From positions 7,371,501 to 7,435,500 of the forward strand of contig CM044863.1 of the NCBI GenBank assembly GCA_024500155.1: DNA of 64,000 bases. The letters run 5' to 3'. The notes beneath the pieces were generated by a model. That model did not search any database. It was not told the origin of the DNA and saw nothing but the letters and a program-made list of their open reading frames with translations. The translations under genes and the position numbers were made by a program. Shown here piece after piece: positions 25,326-36,321 of the stretch. This DNA is from Chenopodium formosanum. Lineage: Eukaryota > Streptophyta > Magnoliopsida > Caryophyllales > Amaranthaceae. Positions within the stretch are counted from its first letter, which is position 1. Every line of letters starts with the position of its first letter.

Positions 25326-26702
25326 CAATATCAATCAATCAAAGCCTTAATCCCAAAAGTGGGGTCGGCTAACATGAACCAAATTTGATTATTCCGTGTA
25401 GTCATCAACATAAATCTTTCTCCTCCATCCCTTACGATCCAAAACTTCATCCTCACGTAAATCCATGCACTTCATATCCTTCCTCACTCCTTCCAACCAA
25501 GTCATCTTTGGTCTCCCTCTTCCTCGTTTAATCCCTCCATGGTCCCACTCTTCCACTCTTCGCACCGGTGCACCCTCGGGTCTCCGTCTTACATGTCCAA
25601 ACCAACGCAGACGATTTTCCCTTAATTTATCTACAATGCCCGCCACACCTACTTTCTTGCGAATAACCTCATTTCTGATTCTATCTCTTAAAGTGTTTCC
25701 ACACATCCACCTTAACATGCGCATTTCCGTAACCTCCATCTTTTTAATATGCTCTTTCTTAGAAGCCCAACATTCTGTACCATAGAGCAACACTGGTCTT
25801 ATGGCAGTCCTGTAGAATTTTCCCTTCAACTTTAAGGGAATGCTGCGGTCGCATAGCACTCCCGTGGCCGCTCTCCATTTAAGCCACCCTGACTTAATCC
25901 TGTGGGTCACGTCTTGATCAATGTCACCATTCTTCTGGATGATCGACCCTAGGTACTTAAAACATTCACTCATGGTCAAATCCTTTCCATCCAAACTCAC
26001 CACTTCATTGCTTGTCCCCCTCTGAGTGCCAAAACGACATACCAAATATTCAGTCTTACTCCGACTTAGCTTAAACCCTCTAGATTCCAACCTTTGCCTC
26101 CATTGCTCCAACTTGACATTAACCCCATCCTTAGTCTCATCCACCAAAACGATATCATCTGCGAACAGCATACACCATGGAACCTCATCTTGAATTGGTC
26201 TAGTTAATTCGTCTAGAACCGTTGCAAAAAGAAAAGGGCTTAATGCAGACCCTTGATGCAATCCGATTGTAATAGGGAAATCTTTTGTCAACCCTCCGCA
26301 TGTCCTCACATTTGTTGACACATCCCGATACATATCCTTAACTAGGTCTACATACCTTCGTGGGATACCTTTCTTCAACATTGCCCACCAAAGTATCTCT
26401 CTTGGCACCTTGTCATATGCCTTCTCTAAATCAATAAAGACCATATGAAGATCTTTCTTCTTTACCCTATAAAACTCCATCATTTGTCTTATCAAATGGA
26501 TTGCCTCCATAGTAGATCTCCCAGGCATAAAACCAAATTGGTTATCTGAAATGCTTGTGCATGCCCTCAACCTTTGTTCAATCACCCTTTCCCACAACTT
26601 CATAGTATGGCTCATAAGCTTAATTCCTCGATAGTTAGAACAATCTTGAGCGTCTCCTTTGTTTTTATAAACCGGGACCAAGGTGCTCTTCCTCCAATCT
26701 TG
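25326..26702 (-). mobile_element. 5'-truncated RTE-clade LINE
   Basis: This minus-strand non-LTR element starts inside the reverse transcriptase at about 26702 and ends at about 25326. Its short 3' tail (GACCCCACTTTTGGGATTAA, then tandem TTGATTGATT) is typical of plant RTE elements. The apurinic endonuclease and 5' end are missing. Because the frame is still fully open, the insertion is probably fairly young. Confidence 0.85.
25389..26702 (-). CDS. RTE-type reverse transcriptase, partial
   Basis: About 437 uninterrupted codons. The frame runs on upstream of the first apparent start as QDWRKSTLVPVYKNKGD, so the true start is lost. Reverse transcriptase motifs appear in order: NYRGIKLMSH, NQFGFMPGRS, VFIDLEKAYDKVPR, LHQGSALSPFLFA, the catalytic MLFADDIVLVDE (FADD box) and GFKLSRSKTEYL. 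The usual RTE C-terminal region (WFGHVRRRP, GRGRPKMTW) follows. In an intact element this enzyme copies element RNA at a nicked target. This copy lacks the endonuclease and is not expected to act alone. Confidence 0.9.
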   Translation of the reverse strand, partial: QDWRKSTLVPVYKNKGDAQDCSNYRGIKLMSHTMKLWERVIEQRLRACTSISDNQFGFMPGRSTMEAIHLIRQMMEFYRVKKKDLHMVFIDLEKAYDKVPREILWWAMLKKGIPRRYVDLVKDMYRDVSTNVRTCGGLTKDFPITIGLHQGSALSPFLFATVLDELTRPIQDEVPWCMLFADDIVLVDETKDGVNVKLEQWRQRLESRGFKLSRSKTEYLVCRFGTQRGTSNEVVSLDGKDLTMSECFKYLGSIIQKNGDIDQDVTHRIKSGWLKWRAATGVLCDRSIPLKLKGKFYRTAIRPVLLYGTECWASKKEHIKKMEVTEMRMLRWMCGNTLRDRIRNEVIRKKVGVAGIVDKLRENRLRWFGHVRRRPEGAPVRRVEEWDHGGIKRGRGRPKMTWLEGVRKDMKCMDLREDEVLDRKGWRRKIYVDDYTE

Positions 26703-26741
26703 TAGATTGGAAAATTATTTTGAAAAGTACAAGGACTTTTA

Positions 26742-27006
26742 CAGTGTGTTTGGATAACATAAGAGGAAGGAAAAGAAGGGGAGGGAGGAGAAGAGGAGGG
26801 GAGGGAAAGGGAGGGAGAGAAGAATAATGAGTTTTCCTTCCAAATCTCTCCATTGTTAGAGGGATCAATTTCCTACAATTTAATCCCTCCATTTCTCTCC
26901 CCTCCAATTCCCTTATTTCCTCATTTGTTATCCAAATGAAAGATATCACATCTCTCCATTTCCCTCCCCTTCTTTTCCTTCCATTTCCTTCTATCCAAAC
27001 ACACCG
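26742..27006. mobile_element. MITE, TTTGGATAA...TTATCCAAACA family, copy 2
   Basis: ACAGTGTGTTTGGATAACAT at the left and ATCCAAACACACCGT at the right form the terminal inverted repeat. The purine-rich GGAAGGAAAAGAAGGGGAGG left interior is mirrored by CCTCCCCTTCTTTTCCTTCC-like sequence at the right. It lies 39 bases from the truncated 5' end of the LINE. Confidence 0.75.
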
Positions 27007-28199
27007 TTATGGTGTTTTAATTATAAAGTAAAGTGAGTGGATGCCAAAGTATAATTTAGATGTATATGAAATTACGAATAATGAGCATTCCTTGTAAGTT
27101 CCAAACAATAACTTCTCAATTGTTGACGATCCTATCTTTATGTTGATGGAGGGACACATTATGATGTTACTTGTTCAGTTGTTTGCTAGTTGTTACTACA
27201 AATTTTGTAATGGAAAGGATTAAAGTTAAATTTATATGGAGTATGCTCTTTCATCATTGATCTTGGAAATTGAATATGACACATGAACGAATTGGACCCT
27301 ACTTTTAATTACCCATGCAAAACAGTGAGATTCATGTGTTAATTAATTAATACTTTCTCCGTTTTTTATTGTTCTATTTTATAACTTGACATAGTTGTGA
27401 ATTAGCAATTTTGATCCTGAAAAATTCGTACTTCGTTTATACTCCGTAATAGTGTAAATGTAAATGTTTTGAAAACATGTATCAAGCCGAGTTCAATGAC
27501 ATTTGAGCCATTTGACATAACTATGCTTTTAGATCATTATGTATGTATAACAATAACGATCATATTAATGTTTCCGTAAAATATCAATAGTAAAAATAAA
27601 ATAACAATAACATTCGGTTTGATGTAAAGTGAATTATCTATATTAAATCCTGTGGTGGTCCCCAATATATGAAATCGTATATTACTATATCATTTATCAT
27701 TAAAATATTTCTACATACAAAAATCATGAATATAGTTCCCTAAGGCTAAAATTTGCCGAAAATCAGCAAACAATTCCAAATTCGAAGTATAACCACTCTT
27801 CTCGTGAAATGGTTTTAACACTCTAACTAATTTAGGACATTTTGATTGTAAAAGCACAATTTTCTATGCACAAATTTAAAAAAAAAAAAAAAAAAAAATT
27901 CCTTCCTCGTTTTCCTGCTCTTTCCTCCTTACTTGAAAAACAGAATTTCTGCAATATTCAAGATCTATGTTCTTCAATCAGTCTATTATTAAGAAATTTT
28001 GTTGAATTGAAGAGCTAATTGTTCAAATTACCAAAATCAAAAATGTTAAAACCCTAAAAATCAAATTGAGTGTTTTATATTTGTGAGAATCTGATTAATT
28101 TGAACATCAAATTGAATGACACGAAATTTGATGTAAAAATTACTTTACTGATAATTAATTGAGCTCTTTTTATGAAAAAGGATATTAACATATCGTTGT
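27007..28199. other. AT-rich intergenic stretch
   Basis: An A-run of about 22 bases lies at 27877-27898. No gene is supported; the 28075-28275 frame is AT-driven. Confidence 0.45.
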
Positions 28200-28600
28200 G
28201 TAAAAATAACATACATTTTAAAAAAAATAACAGTAGGTTGAAGCAAAATAACAAAAAGTCCAAGTAAGATATCACAATCTTTTAGCAAAATAACAAATGA
28301 TTTCAATAAAATAACTCAAGCTTTGTGTGAAATAACACAAGTTTATAATAAAATAACACGGGCTGATGTTTACAAAAAATAACACTGGAATTTATCAAAA
28401 TAACACATGGTTTAGGTAAAGTAACACAATGTTTTAGCAAAATAACATAAGGTTATTTTAGCAAAATAACACAAGGTTTGCGTAAAATAACATAATGTTT
28501 TATCAAAATTACATAGTATTTTAATTAGTAAAATAACATAAAGTTTTCGTAAAATAGCACAATGTTTTAGCAAATTCAAAAATAACAAAGATTCTATTGA
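28200..28600. repeat. Degenerate AAAATAACACAAGG tandem repeats
   Basis: About eighteen imperfect copies of a roughly 20-base unit around TTTTAGCAAAATAACACAAG follow each other. Spacing and sequence drift, so this is an old minisatellite-like array. Confidence 0.7.
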
Positions 28601-29031
28601 ATCAAATCAAATGAACATATTTAGTTCAAATTAGCAGTACATTTTCAATTACTTTAAGTAAAAACAAAAACAAATTAAATCTACTTACTTTGTTTTGCTC
28701 ATTCTTATTCGCTATTGTCGTATCTTTATATTATTCATGAATAACAATAATTTTTTATGCAGTAAAATTGATTTTCAACTTGGATTGAGCAATTTTGTGC
28801 TTATTTGAGTGTTTAAAATAATAATCAAAAGAATTTTTATGGTTTTTATTGAGAAGAATGAAAGATTTGATGATGTTAAAATGGTGGGTTGGGAAATTAA
28901 AGAGAGAAAAGGTGGGGAAAGAGAAAGTGGAGGGAGAAATGAACTTGAACTTTTGATTATTTTAGATTTATTTTCATTTATGTACTCTCGTAGAATTTTA
29001 TTTTAAAGGTATGTTATTTCACTTAATATAT

Positions 29032-29071
29032 TGGAGTACCATGAGCATGGTACTCCAGTAGTTCCTAATAC
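29032..29071. other. Hairpin followed by CTAA: possible Helitron 3' end
   Basis: TGGAGTACCATG-AG-CATGGTACTCCA is a perfect 12-base stem. Ten bases or so downstream comes CTAA followed by T (GTAGTTCCTAAT). Helitron 3' ends have a short hairpin just before CTRR and insert at A/T. No matching 5' TC terminus was identified, so this is tentative. Confidence 0.35.
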
Positions 29072-30240
29072 TAATCAGTCCACTTCTCATAATTTCCCTA
29101 AAACTTCTCATAATTAATCAGTCCAATTAAAACTTTTGAAAAAATGGCTCCCACTTAAACCATCAGTCCATTTCTCATAATTTCCCTAAAAAAAAAAAAA
29201 AATCTGAGAACTAATTAATTCGGCGAATTTATGACATAGTAATTTACTCTCCAGGATAGATTATTAATGGTTACACTAGTTGTGTACCAGTACCATTGTT
29301 ATAGTTGGAAGTCCCAATTGTTGGTCAAGGTTTATTGAGTCTCTAAGCCTTATACTTTAAAATTTAAAGCACTTTCCTCAACAATTTGGACCACTGTTTT
29401 TTTTTCTTTTCTTAAAAGACTTTTTTTTTTTTTACTAAACATGGTCTTATCGAATCTAATTTTACATCAGAAGATGTTATATAAAAATAATTCATCGTAT
29501 ACAAGTAGATTGTTTGGATGTTACATGCAAAAAGTTTAGACTTACATCTATATGATTCTCCTACATTCTATATTTCTATTTTCCTAAATAACCATGTAAG
29601 AACTTTTAACAACAATTATAATTTTCTTGTAATTTGGTACACTAATATATTCGTGCATGCACGAGATGAATCAGAAAATTATTTTCTTTTATCTATTTCT
29701 TTTCCCTTTATATATGTAGTTAGATACAATGTATGAGAAGTTAATTCAATCCTTTATTTTTAATTGATAAAAGAAAGTGTGTAAAACAGCAAGAATGAAT
29801 TGTATAAGCACTTACAAATGATATTTATTGCCAAAAAGGAAATCATTCCTCTAGTCTTTACGACCTTATTATGTGCTTAGAGGCGTGATTATTACTAATT
29901 GACTACCTTAAACAAAAATTATATATGTATTCACCTAGATACATGTACAATTCAGTGCATAAGGTAAGATGCTGTTGGTTTACATAGTTGGTAGGTGAAT
30001 CACACTAGCTGACATTATAAGACACATCTCGTGCATAGTCACAAGTATATGCCCATGCATCTCGTGTGCTAACACATATAGAGTATGTGCCCGTGCTTCT
30101 CATGCGTCGATACATACACAACGTTATATCATACGTGTCATCTTATGCGTCAATAAAATGATACATATACAACGTTATGTCCTACGTGCCACCAATAAGG
30201 TAGCTAGAGTAAGAAATAGGCAATAGAAGTGCATAGTGTA
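29072..30240. other. Intergenic stretch upstream of the NHL gene
   Basis: It contains a duplicated TCAGTCCA(C/T)TTCTCATAA segment (about 29076 and 29164) with an A-run, and two diverged copies of GATACATA(C/T)ACAACGTTAT (30109 and 30160). No gene is supported. Confidence 0.4.
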
Positions 30241-30695
30241 CATAAATATAATGAATCCAATTACAACTTTATTAAGGCGGTGGCTTACCTCACTACACAC
30301 ACTCAAAGATTTACACATTTAAACACTCTTCTTTCTCTCTCTCTTTCCTTGATTTGCTGTTGAAAACATCCCCTTCAATAATCTCACCAGTTGTACTAAT
30401 TCCTTCATTTATTAACCCAGATTTCAGATTCTTCTTCATTTACACTGTTTTACACTCTCTTCCCCACTCACTCTTTCACTCACCTTTTTTCCCTTTCTAT
30501 CTTTTTCTTCAATTGTCTCTTTCCTCTTCTCAAAAAGCAAATCAAAAAAGCTAAAAAAAACTTAAATTAATCCTAAAAATTCCCCTTTTTTTCACAATTT
30601 TTTGGTCACAAAACCTCTTAAATCATCTTCACTTTCTTCACTAGCGTTTTTACTGATAATGCAAACCTCTTGAAAAATCAACAGCAAAAAAAGAA
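30241..30695 (+). promoter_or_regulatory. Putative core promoter and pyrimidine-rich leader of the NHL gene
   Basis: A TATA-like CATAAATATAAT sits at 30241. A C/T-rich stretch from about 30325 (CTTCTTTCTCTCTCTCTTTC) leads to the start codon at 30696, as in many plant 5' leaders. No transcription start can be fixed. Confidence 0.35.
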
Positions 30696-33218
30696 ATGGT
30701 GTTTTTGATGGGTAGGAAATGTTTGGTTCTTTTTCTCTCATTTTTGCTTCTTTTTTCTGGGTTTTCTTCAGTTTCTGCTTCTACCCCACCTGCAAGTAAG
30801 TAATCCCACCTCAAAAATTACTTCAAGTTCTTCACATTACTATTTTCTTGCTGATTTTTATTGTAATTTAACACTGATTTGTTGATTTTTTTTGCAGAAA
30901 TTGTTAGTGGGTTCATCTCAAATTCTTTAGCTAGATTGATGAAGTGGGTGTGGTCACTCAAAGCTACAACCAAAACAGGTTATAATACTAATTATTTTAT
31001 TTTATTTTATTTTTTTATATTTTTGAGATCTTAATTATTTTTCAATTTATTTTTTTAATTTGAGTGTTTTGAGAAAAATGTGGGTTATTATTATATTGAT
31101 TAGTTTTTTGTGATGATGATTACAGCAGTTTCTGGGCGTTCAATGATGAAATTTGAAAGTGGGTATTTAGTTGAGACTGTATTTGATGGAAGTAAGCTTG
31201 GAATTGAGCCTTATTCTGTTGAAGTTTTACCCAGTGGAGAGCTTCTTATTGTGGATTCTGCTAATAGCAATCTTTACAGGATCTCTTCTGCACTTTCTCT
31301 CTGTAAGTGTGCTTATTTAGGAGTATTAGATTCATGGTATTAGTGTTTTTGCTAGTTGAGGGCTCGTTTGGTATCACTGTCAGTTTCCGGGATCGAATTT
31401 GATTGCAATTGTATTATTGGGTTGTTGATTTGCTTTGGATGCCAATTTGATTCTTATTTTTGTGATGCTTAAATTCGTTTATACTTATGTAGTAAGTGGT
31501 GTATTTGTGTGCACATGTGCATTGTTTATTTGGGTGGATCCTGAGTGTGGTTTATGGTGATAATGCAATAATGCAGACAGTAGACCTAAGCTGGTTGCTG
31601 GATCACCTGAAGGATACTCTGGACATGTTGATGGGAAGTACAGGGAAGCGAGGTTGAACCATCCGAAAGGTGTTGCTGTTGATGACAGGGGGAATATTTA
31701 TGTCGCGGATACTATGAATATGGCAATCAGGAAGATCAGTGATACAGGTATTTCAGAGACTTGTGTATGCTACATTGAGTAGATTATTGCCAAATTGTCC
31801 ATTGTGGACATGAAGAACACATTGGAATTAGGATGGAATGATAATTCGTGTGATTGAACTCTTTTTCATTCGGATATAGTCTTGTATGAAGCTGATAATC
31901 TGATGGTAGATTGAAGAGCTTATAATAGTAAAATGTCCTGATTTATTGGTAGAATGTGATATTTTTCAATCCTGTTTTTACCGAATAATTGTGGGATGAG
32001 CTCAAAGCTGACTTGTTAAGTGCAGAGTATCTAGACTAATCGTACTATTTGTTTCAGGAGTCACAACTATTGCTGGTGGGAAATGGAGTAACAGAGGTGG
32101 TCATGTTGATGGACCGAGTGATGAAGCAAAGTTCTCCAATGACTTTGACGTTGTCTATGTTGGAAGCAGTTGTTCTTTGCTGGTCATTGATAGGGGGAAT
32201 CGGGCGATCAGGGAAATTCATCTCCATTTTGATGACTGTGCTTATCAATATGAAAGCAGCTTCCCTCTTGGTAAGCTAAGGCAGATTTTATAATCTACTT
32301 AATCTGTCTGGTGACATTGCTTTTGCTCATTCTTTCGTGTCACCATTACAGGAATTGCTGTACTTCTTGCTGCTGGATTTTTCGGCTATATGCTGGCCCT
32401 ATTGCAGCGGCGAGTTGGTTCAATTTTGTCTTCTCAGAATGTAAGAATTACCTTCCCCTCCTAAATTGCCATTTTGGGTGTAAAAATGCTATGCAGTATG
32501 TGACTTGTTTACTTCATCACAGGATGCCAAAATAACAGAAAACACTTCATCTAGTCCATACCAGAAGCCTCTTAAATCTGTGAGGCCCCCATTGATCCCT
32601 ACTGAAGATGATACAGAGAAGCAAGAAGAAGGGTTTTTCGGATCACTTGGGAAGTTGCTTGCCAATGCTGGCACAACAGGCATGGAAATAATCGGTGGCA
32701 TGATTCCAGGTATTAAAAAAAAGCCAGTGGTGTATCAATATAGGAATCAAGGACCGTATCATCAAACCAATAATTGGCAGTCACCAGAGAGTTTTGAGAT
32801 ACCCAAAGAAGAGGAGCCTCCTTCAATTGAAACTAGAACGCCCACCCCAAAGAAAACCTACGCCTTCATGTCTAAGGATGCAGAAAAAATGCAGCAGCAG
32901 CTGAGGCAAAGCCGAGTTTTCTACAGTGGTTGGGACACAGAATTTCAGCAACAGCAACAGCAACAGCAACTACAGCAGCAGCAACAGCTGCAGCAGAAAC
33001 ATGAGAAACATCAGTATCGTCATCAGCATCACTCATCTATCCCTCAGACTTACTATGAGCAAAGCTGCGGGAAAACCAACGAGATTGTGTTTGGGGCAGT
33101 CCAGGAGGAAGGACAACGTGAATCAGTTATTAGGCCTACTGATTATGCTATGGATGCATTCAATCAGCAAAATATTCGGTTCAGAGCTGGGTACGCCCGT
33201 AGCTTGTCTTATACATAA
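30696..33218 (+). CDS. NHL-repeat membrane protein with poly-Q tail
   Basis: Seven exons read in frame: 30696-30795, 30898-30978, 31126-31302, 31577-31747, 32058-32270, 32352-32440, 32523-33218 (508 residues). A hydrophobic signal peptide (residues about 7-28, CLVLFLSFLLLFSGFSSVSA) leads the protein. NHL beta-propeller repeats fill about 65-235, with motifs such as EPYSVEVLPSGELLIVDS, NHPKGVAVDDRGNIYVADT and FDVVYVGSSCSLLVIDRGN. A single membrane segment (GIAVLLAAGFFGYMLALLQ, about 248-266) is followed by basic residues, so the propeller faces the lumen/outside and the tail the cytosol. The tail is low-complexity with a Gln-rich tract at about 417-434. It matches the conserved plant NHL-domain family (e.g. 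Arabidopsis At1g70280/At1g23880), whose biochemical role is not established. The third acceptor is a NAGNAG. No defect is seen. Confidence 0.93.
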
Positions 33219-34479
33219 GTTAGATCTTCGATTTGTTGGCACATATATGTCGTACCTATTATCAATTCCTTCAAAAACATAGTGAGCGGTAATTCGGTAT
33301 GGTGATCCCTTTTTGAAGTAGGAGTATTGGGGGGGTATAATCTCACTTGGTGATTGTTACAATGTTAATGCCTTTTGTTTGAGAAATAACATCCCCTATA
33401 TATTGAAGTTAGTAATATATTGTCCATTTTCTCCAAGTGCTTTTGATCTCTTATTTTTTGATGACTTTTGATCCCAAGTATATCGAAACTCTAAAATCCC
33501 ATAAATGTGAGGGATGACCACCCTCAATCCCCAAATCCCAAGTACACATTTTGTCACCATTTTTGGTTGCTCATTATGTTCATTATGTACAAACTCAATA
33601 ATTCAATTATTCTCACTTCACACACATTAGTGGTGCAATTATTATGGTTGTATATTGTATTCATCAACGCCCCTTATGGCTTCATTCTTTTCACCGGTAT
33701 TTCCCTTATCTGAACTTACCGAAACAAACAAGGACGTCTTGTACCTATCCTCAAAGTCTGAAACTGGAGTTTCGACTTTCAAAATCAGTTTTCTTGTACA
33801 GCACAGAACTCGATGTGATCAATCATTGTCTTGTTTAACCTTGCATCAAGCTGATCCAAAAACAACACATACACACAAACAAACCTACAAACATGCATAC
33901 ATACAATAATACATACAATATGCATACATTCTTTAACATAACTAGAAGCCAAATATACTTGGCAAGTTGCTAAAATATAATTGGACTATTAGTCACAATA
34001 GCATGGTTCTTGCTTTGGTGCAATTTTAAAATTCCAGATTCCCGGGGAAAACCATGGTAGCAGCCAAGCAGAATTAACATTGTTTATGAAGAAACAAAAG
34101 AGTGTCAGATTTGAGTGCATTCTTGTCGCAAGAATATGTGCTGACTGCTGAGAAATTTCATCAGTTTCTCACTGTCAGATGCTGCAGTCTTATGAAAAAC
34201 ATACGTCCTCGCCAGCCAGAAAGGGTAGGGCATTGTGCATGTGTTTTATTTTATGTTTTATTTTTATTTTTTCCTGCATATGAATTTCTATAATGGGTTT
34301 GTTCAAAGTGTTAATTATTTGGGTTTTGAATGTGATAGTATGGACGGGCAACTTGTAGGTTATGTAGGTCTATGAGACACGTACAACAACTTCTCGGGAT
34401 TGGATTGGGAAAAATCTTAATACGTCCTAAAGATATCTATTAACTATTCCTAAAAACACAGTATTTTCCGCCTAAATGC

Positions 34480-34521
<42 letters not shown>

Positions 34522-35473
34522 TGTGTGGAGAATTTAAATGCTGAAAGCTTTCACATTATAAATAAAACCTATCAATTTATCTTAAAAATTTTAAATATAT
34601 ATATGTTTTTTGAGGCCAAATGAGCTCCTACATTGAAATATATATTAGATGACGTTGAACTGATACTATTTCATTATTTTGATGAAAATCTAAAATTTTA
34701 AAATTATTATTATTATTATTATTCTTATTATTTTTTACAAGGTGCATAATTTTTATTTAGGTTTTATATAAATCGTACATCACACGGGTTTTAACCTAGT
34801 ACCCTACTTATAAAAAAATTACTATGATCTATCCAACCCTAAAAATTGGATTATTACTCGGTATAATGTGTTAATTAAATTTGGATTTTGGAGGGGGAAT
34901 TATTTGAAATGTTGTCCAATCACATCGAAAGATTTATCAATAATTATGAGTTTGTATATAGTTGCATTTTTACCTCAACATAGAGAAAGCAATGAATTAG
35001 TTGAGGAAGTCCTAGTTCTATCACTTTGCCATTTATTTATCATATAATAAAATATTACATAGTAAATAAATCAACAAAATTATCTAGTTATAAGACAAAT
35101 TCGACTCCGTATCAGCAATTGCGGGCTCATATTTGATAAAAAGTTGATGATTTATTTACAGCTTTACCAATATATCAAACTTTTTTTTTTTTTTTGAATA
35201 GATCACCCTTTATTAAATTTATATCTAATATATGATTACAAATGTGGTGTAGCTTATGTGCCCCAGTCGGTTGTACATATACTAATACTTGCAAGTTATA
35301 TCAAGATTTGCATTCAATACCCACTTGCAAGTTGCAACCATTGGCATCACAAGTCATAAAGTAATCACAAAAATAAGACATTCCTATCTAACATTATATT
35401 ACGGATAATTATAATGACTAATGTTTTTTTATGAAGCCTAAATATAAGACCTTAAAATAAAAAGATATATTAA
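33219..35473. other. NHL 3' region and intergenic DNA
   Basis: Probably 3' untranslated sequence to about 33430. Beyond that are ACATACA-type low complexity (33865-33930), a T-run of about 37 bases (34483-34520), and a T-run followed by GAATAGATCACCCTTTATTA (35180) that resembles the minus-strand 3' tail of a LINE. No gene is supported. Confidence 0.4.
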
Positions 35474-35474
35474 T

Positions 35475-35755
35475 CCCCGTTCTCTTTATCTTATTTTTGC
35501 TGAATTAAAATTATTTTTACTGAAACAAAATTATATTTACTGAACTTAAATTATTTTTACTGAACTTAAATTAATTTTACTGAACTGAAATTATTTTTGC
35601 TGATTTTCTATTATAATTCTTCTTTAAGAAAACTGAATTTTACTGAACTGAAATTATTTTTACTGAACTGAAATTAATTTTATTGAACTGAACTTATTTT
35701 TACTGAATTGAAATTATTTTTACTTGATATTATTTTTTTAAGGTGAAGAGAACAT
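35475..35755. mobile_element. Half of a fold-back MITE (TTCAGTAAAAAT family)
   Basis: CCCCGTTCTCTTTATCTTAT followed by repeated TTTTTACTGAACTGAAATTA matches the left half of the element at 11461. It closes with AAGGTGAAGAGAACATGACC. The complementary right half is largely missing, so this copy no longer forms the full hairpin. Confidence 0.65.
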
Positions 35756-36200
35756 GACCTTAATTTAAATATTGATTATTTACAACGTGATTGTGACATG
35801 TATTTCTAAATTTATTCGAATTTAAATATATTAAATCTATATTACAAGGGTAAAAGCTTTATATATTATTACCCTTATAAATTGTTGCTAAAAGATATTT
35901 TGGATTCTAGTAGATCTTTGTAGATAAAATTGAGATCAACAATTCAACACACTTATTGTAATTTAGGAAAGTTTTTCTTGATACAAATTGTACTCCGTAA
36001 TAATAAATGAAAGGAAAGTTAATTTAGTAAGAAGTGTTTTTTCAAATAAGAAAAAAAAAGATAATAAAGTTTCCAAGTTTAATTAGCTTATTAAGAAAGC
36101 TTTTCTTACCCCTGCAATACGAGCACAAGTCATGGTTTGCCGCCTTATAGATTTCATATTTAGGTTTGGATTAGGAAATTTTTATGCTTGGTGACCAAGC
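35756..36200. other. Intergenic stretch upstream of the PRP8-domain gene
   Basis: AT-rich with one ACTCCGTA at about 35992. Nothing else is recognised. Confidence 0.5.
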
Positions 36201-36207
36201 TACCTCT

Positions 36208-36224
36208 CCTATATATATATATTG
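36208..36224 (+). promoter_or_regulatory. TATA box of the PRP8-domain gene
   Basis: CCTATATATATATATT lies about 112 bases before the ATG at 36322, so transcription would begin near 36240. The leader is A-rich. This is a well-formed plant TATA region and supports the downstream frame being a real gene. Confidence 0.55.
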
Positions 36225-36321
36225 CCTTGATTATCAATGAAAAACATAAACAAGCTAAGCAAGAAAATCCATCCTTAGACCTTAAACACTAAACCATAAA
36301 CCCGTAAACGAAGTCGAAAAT

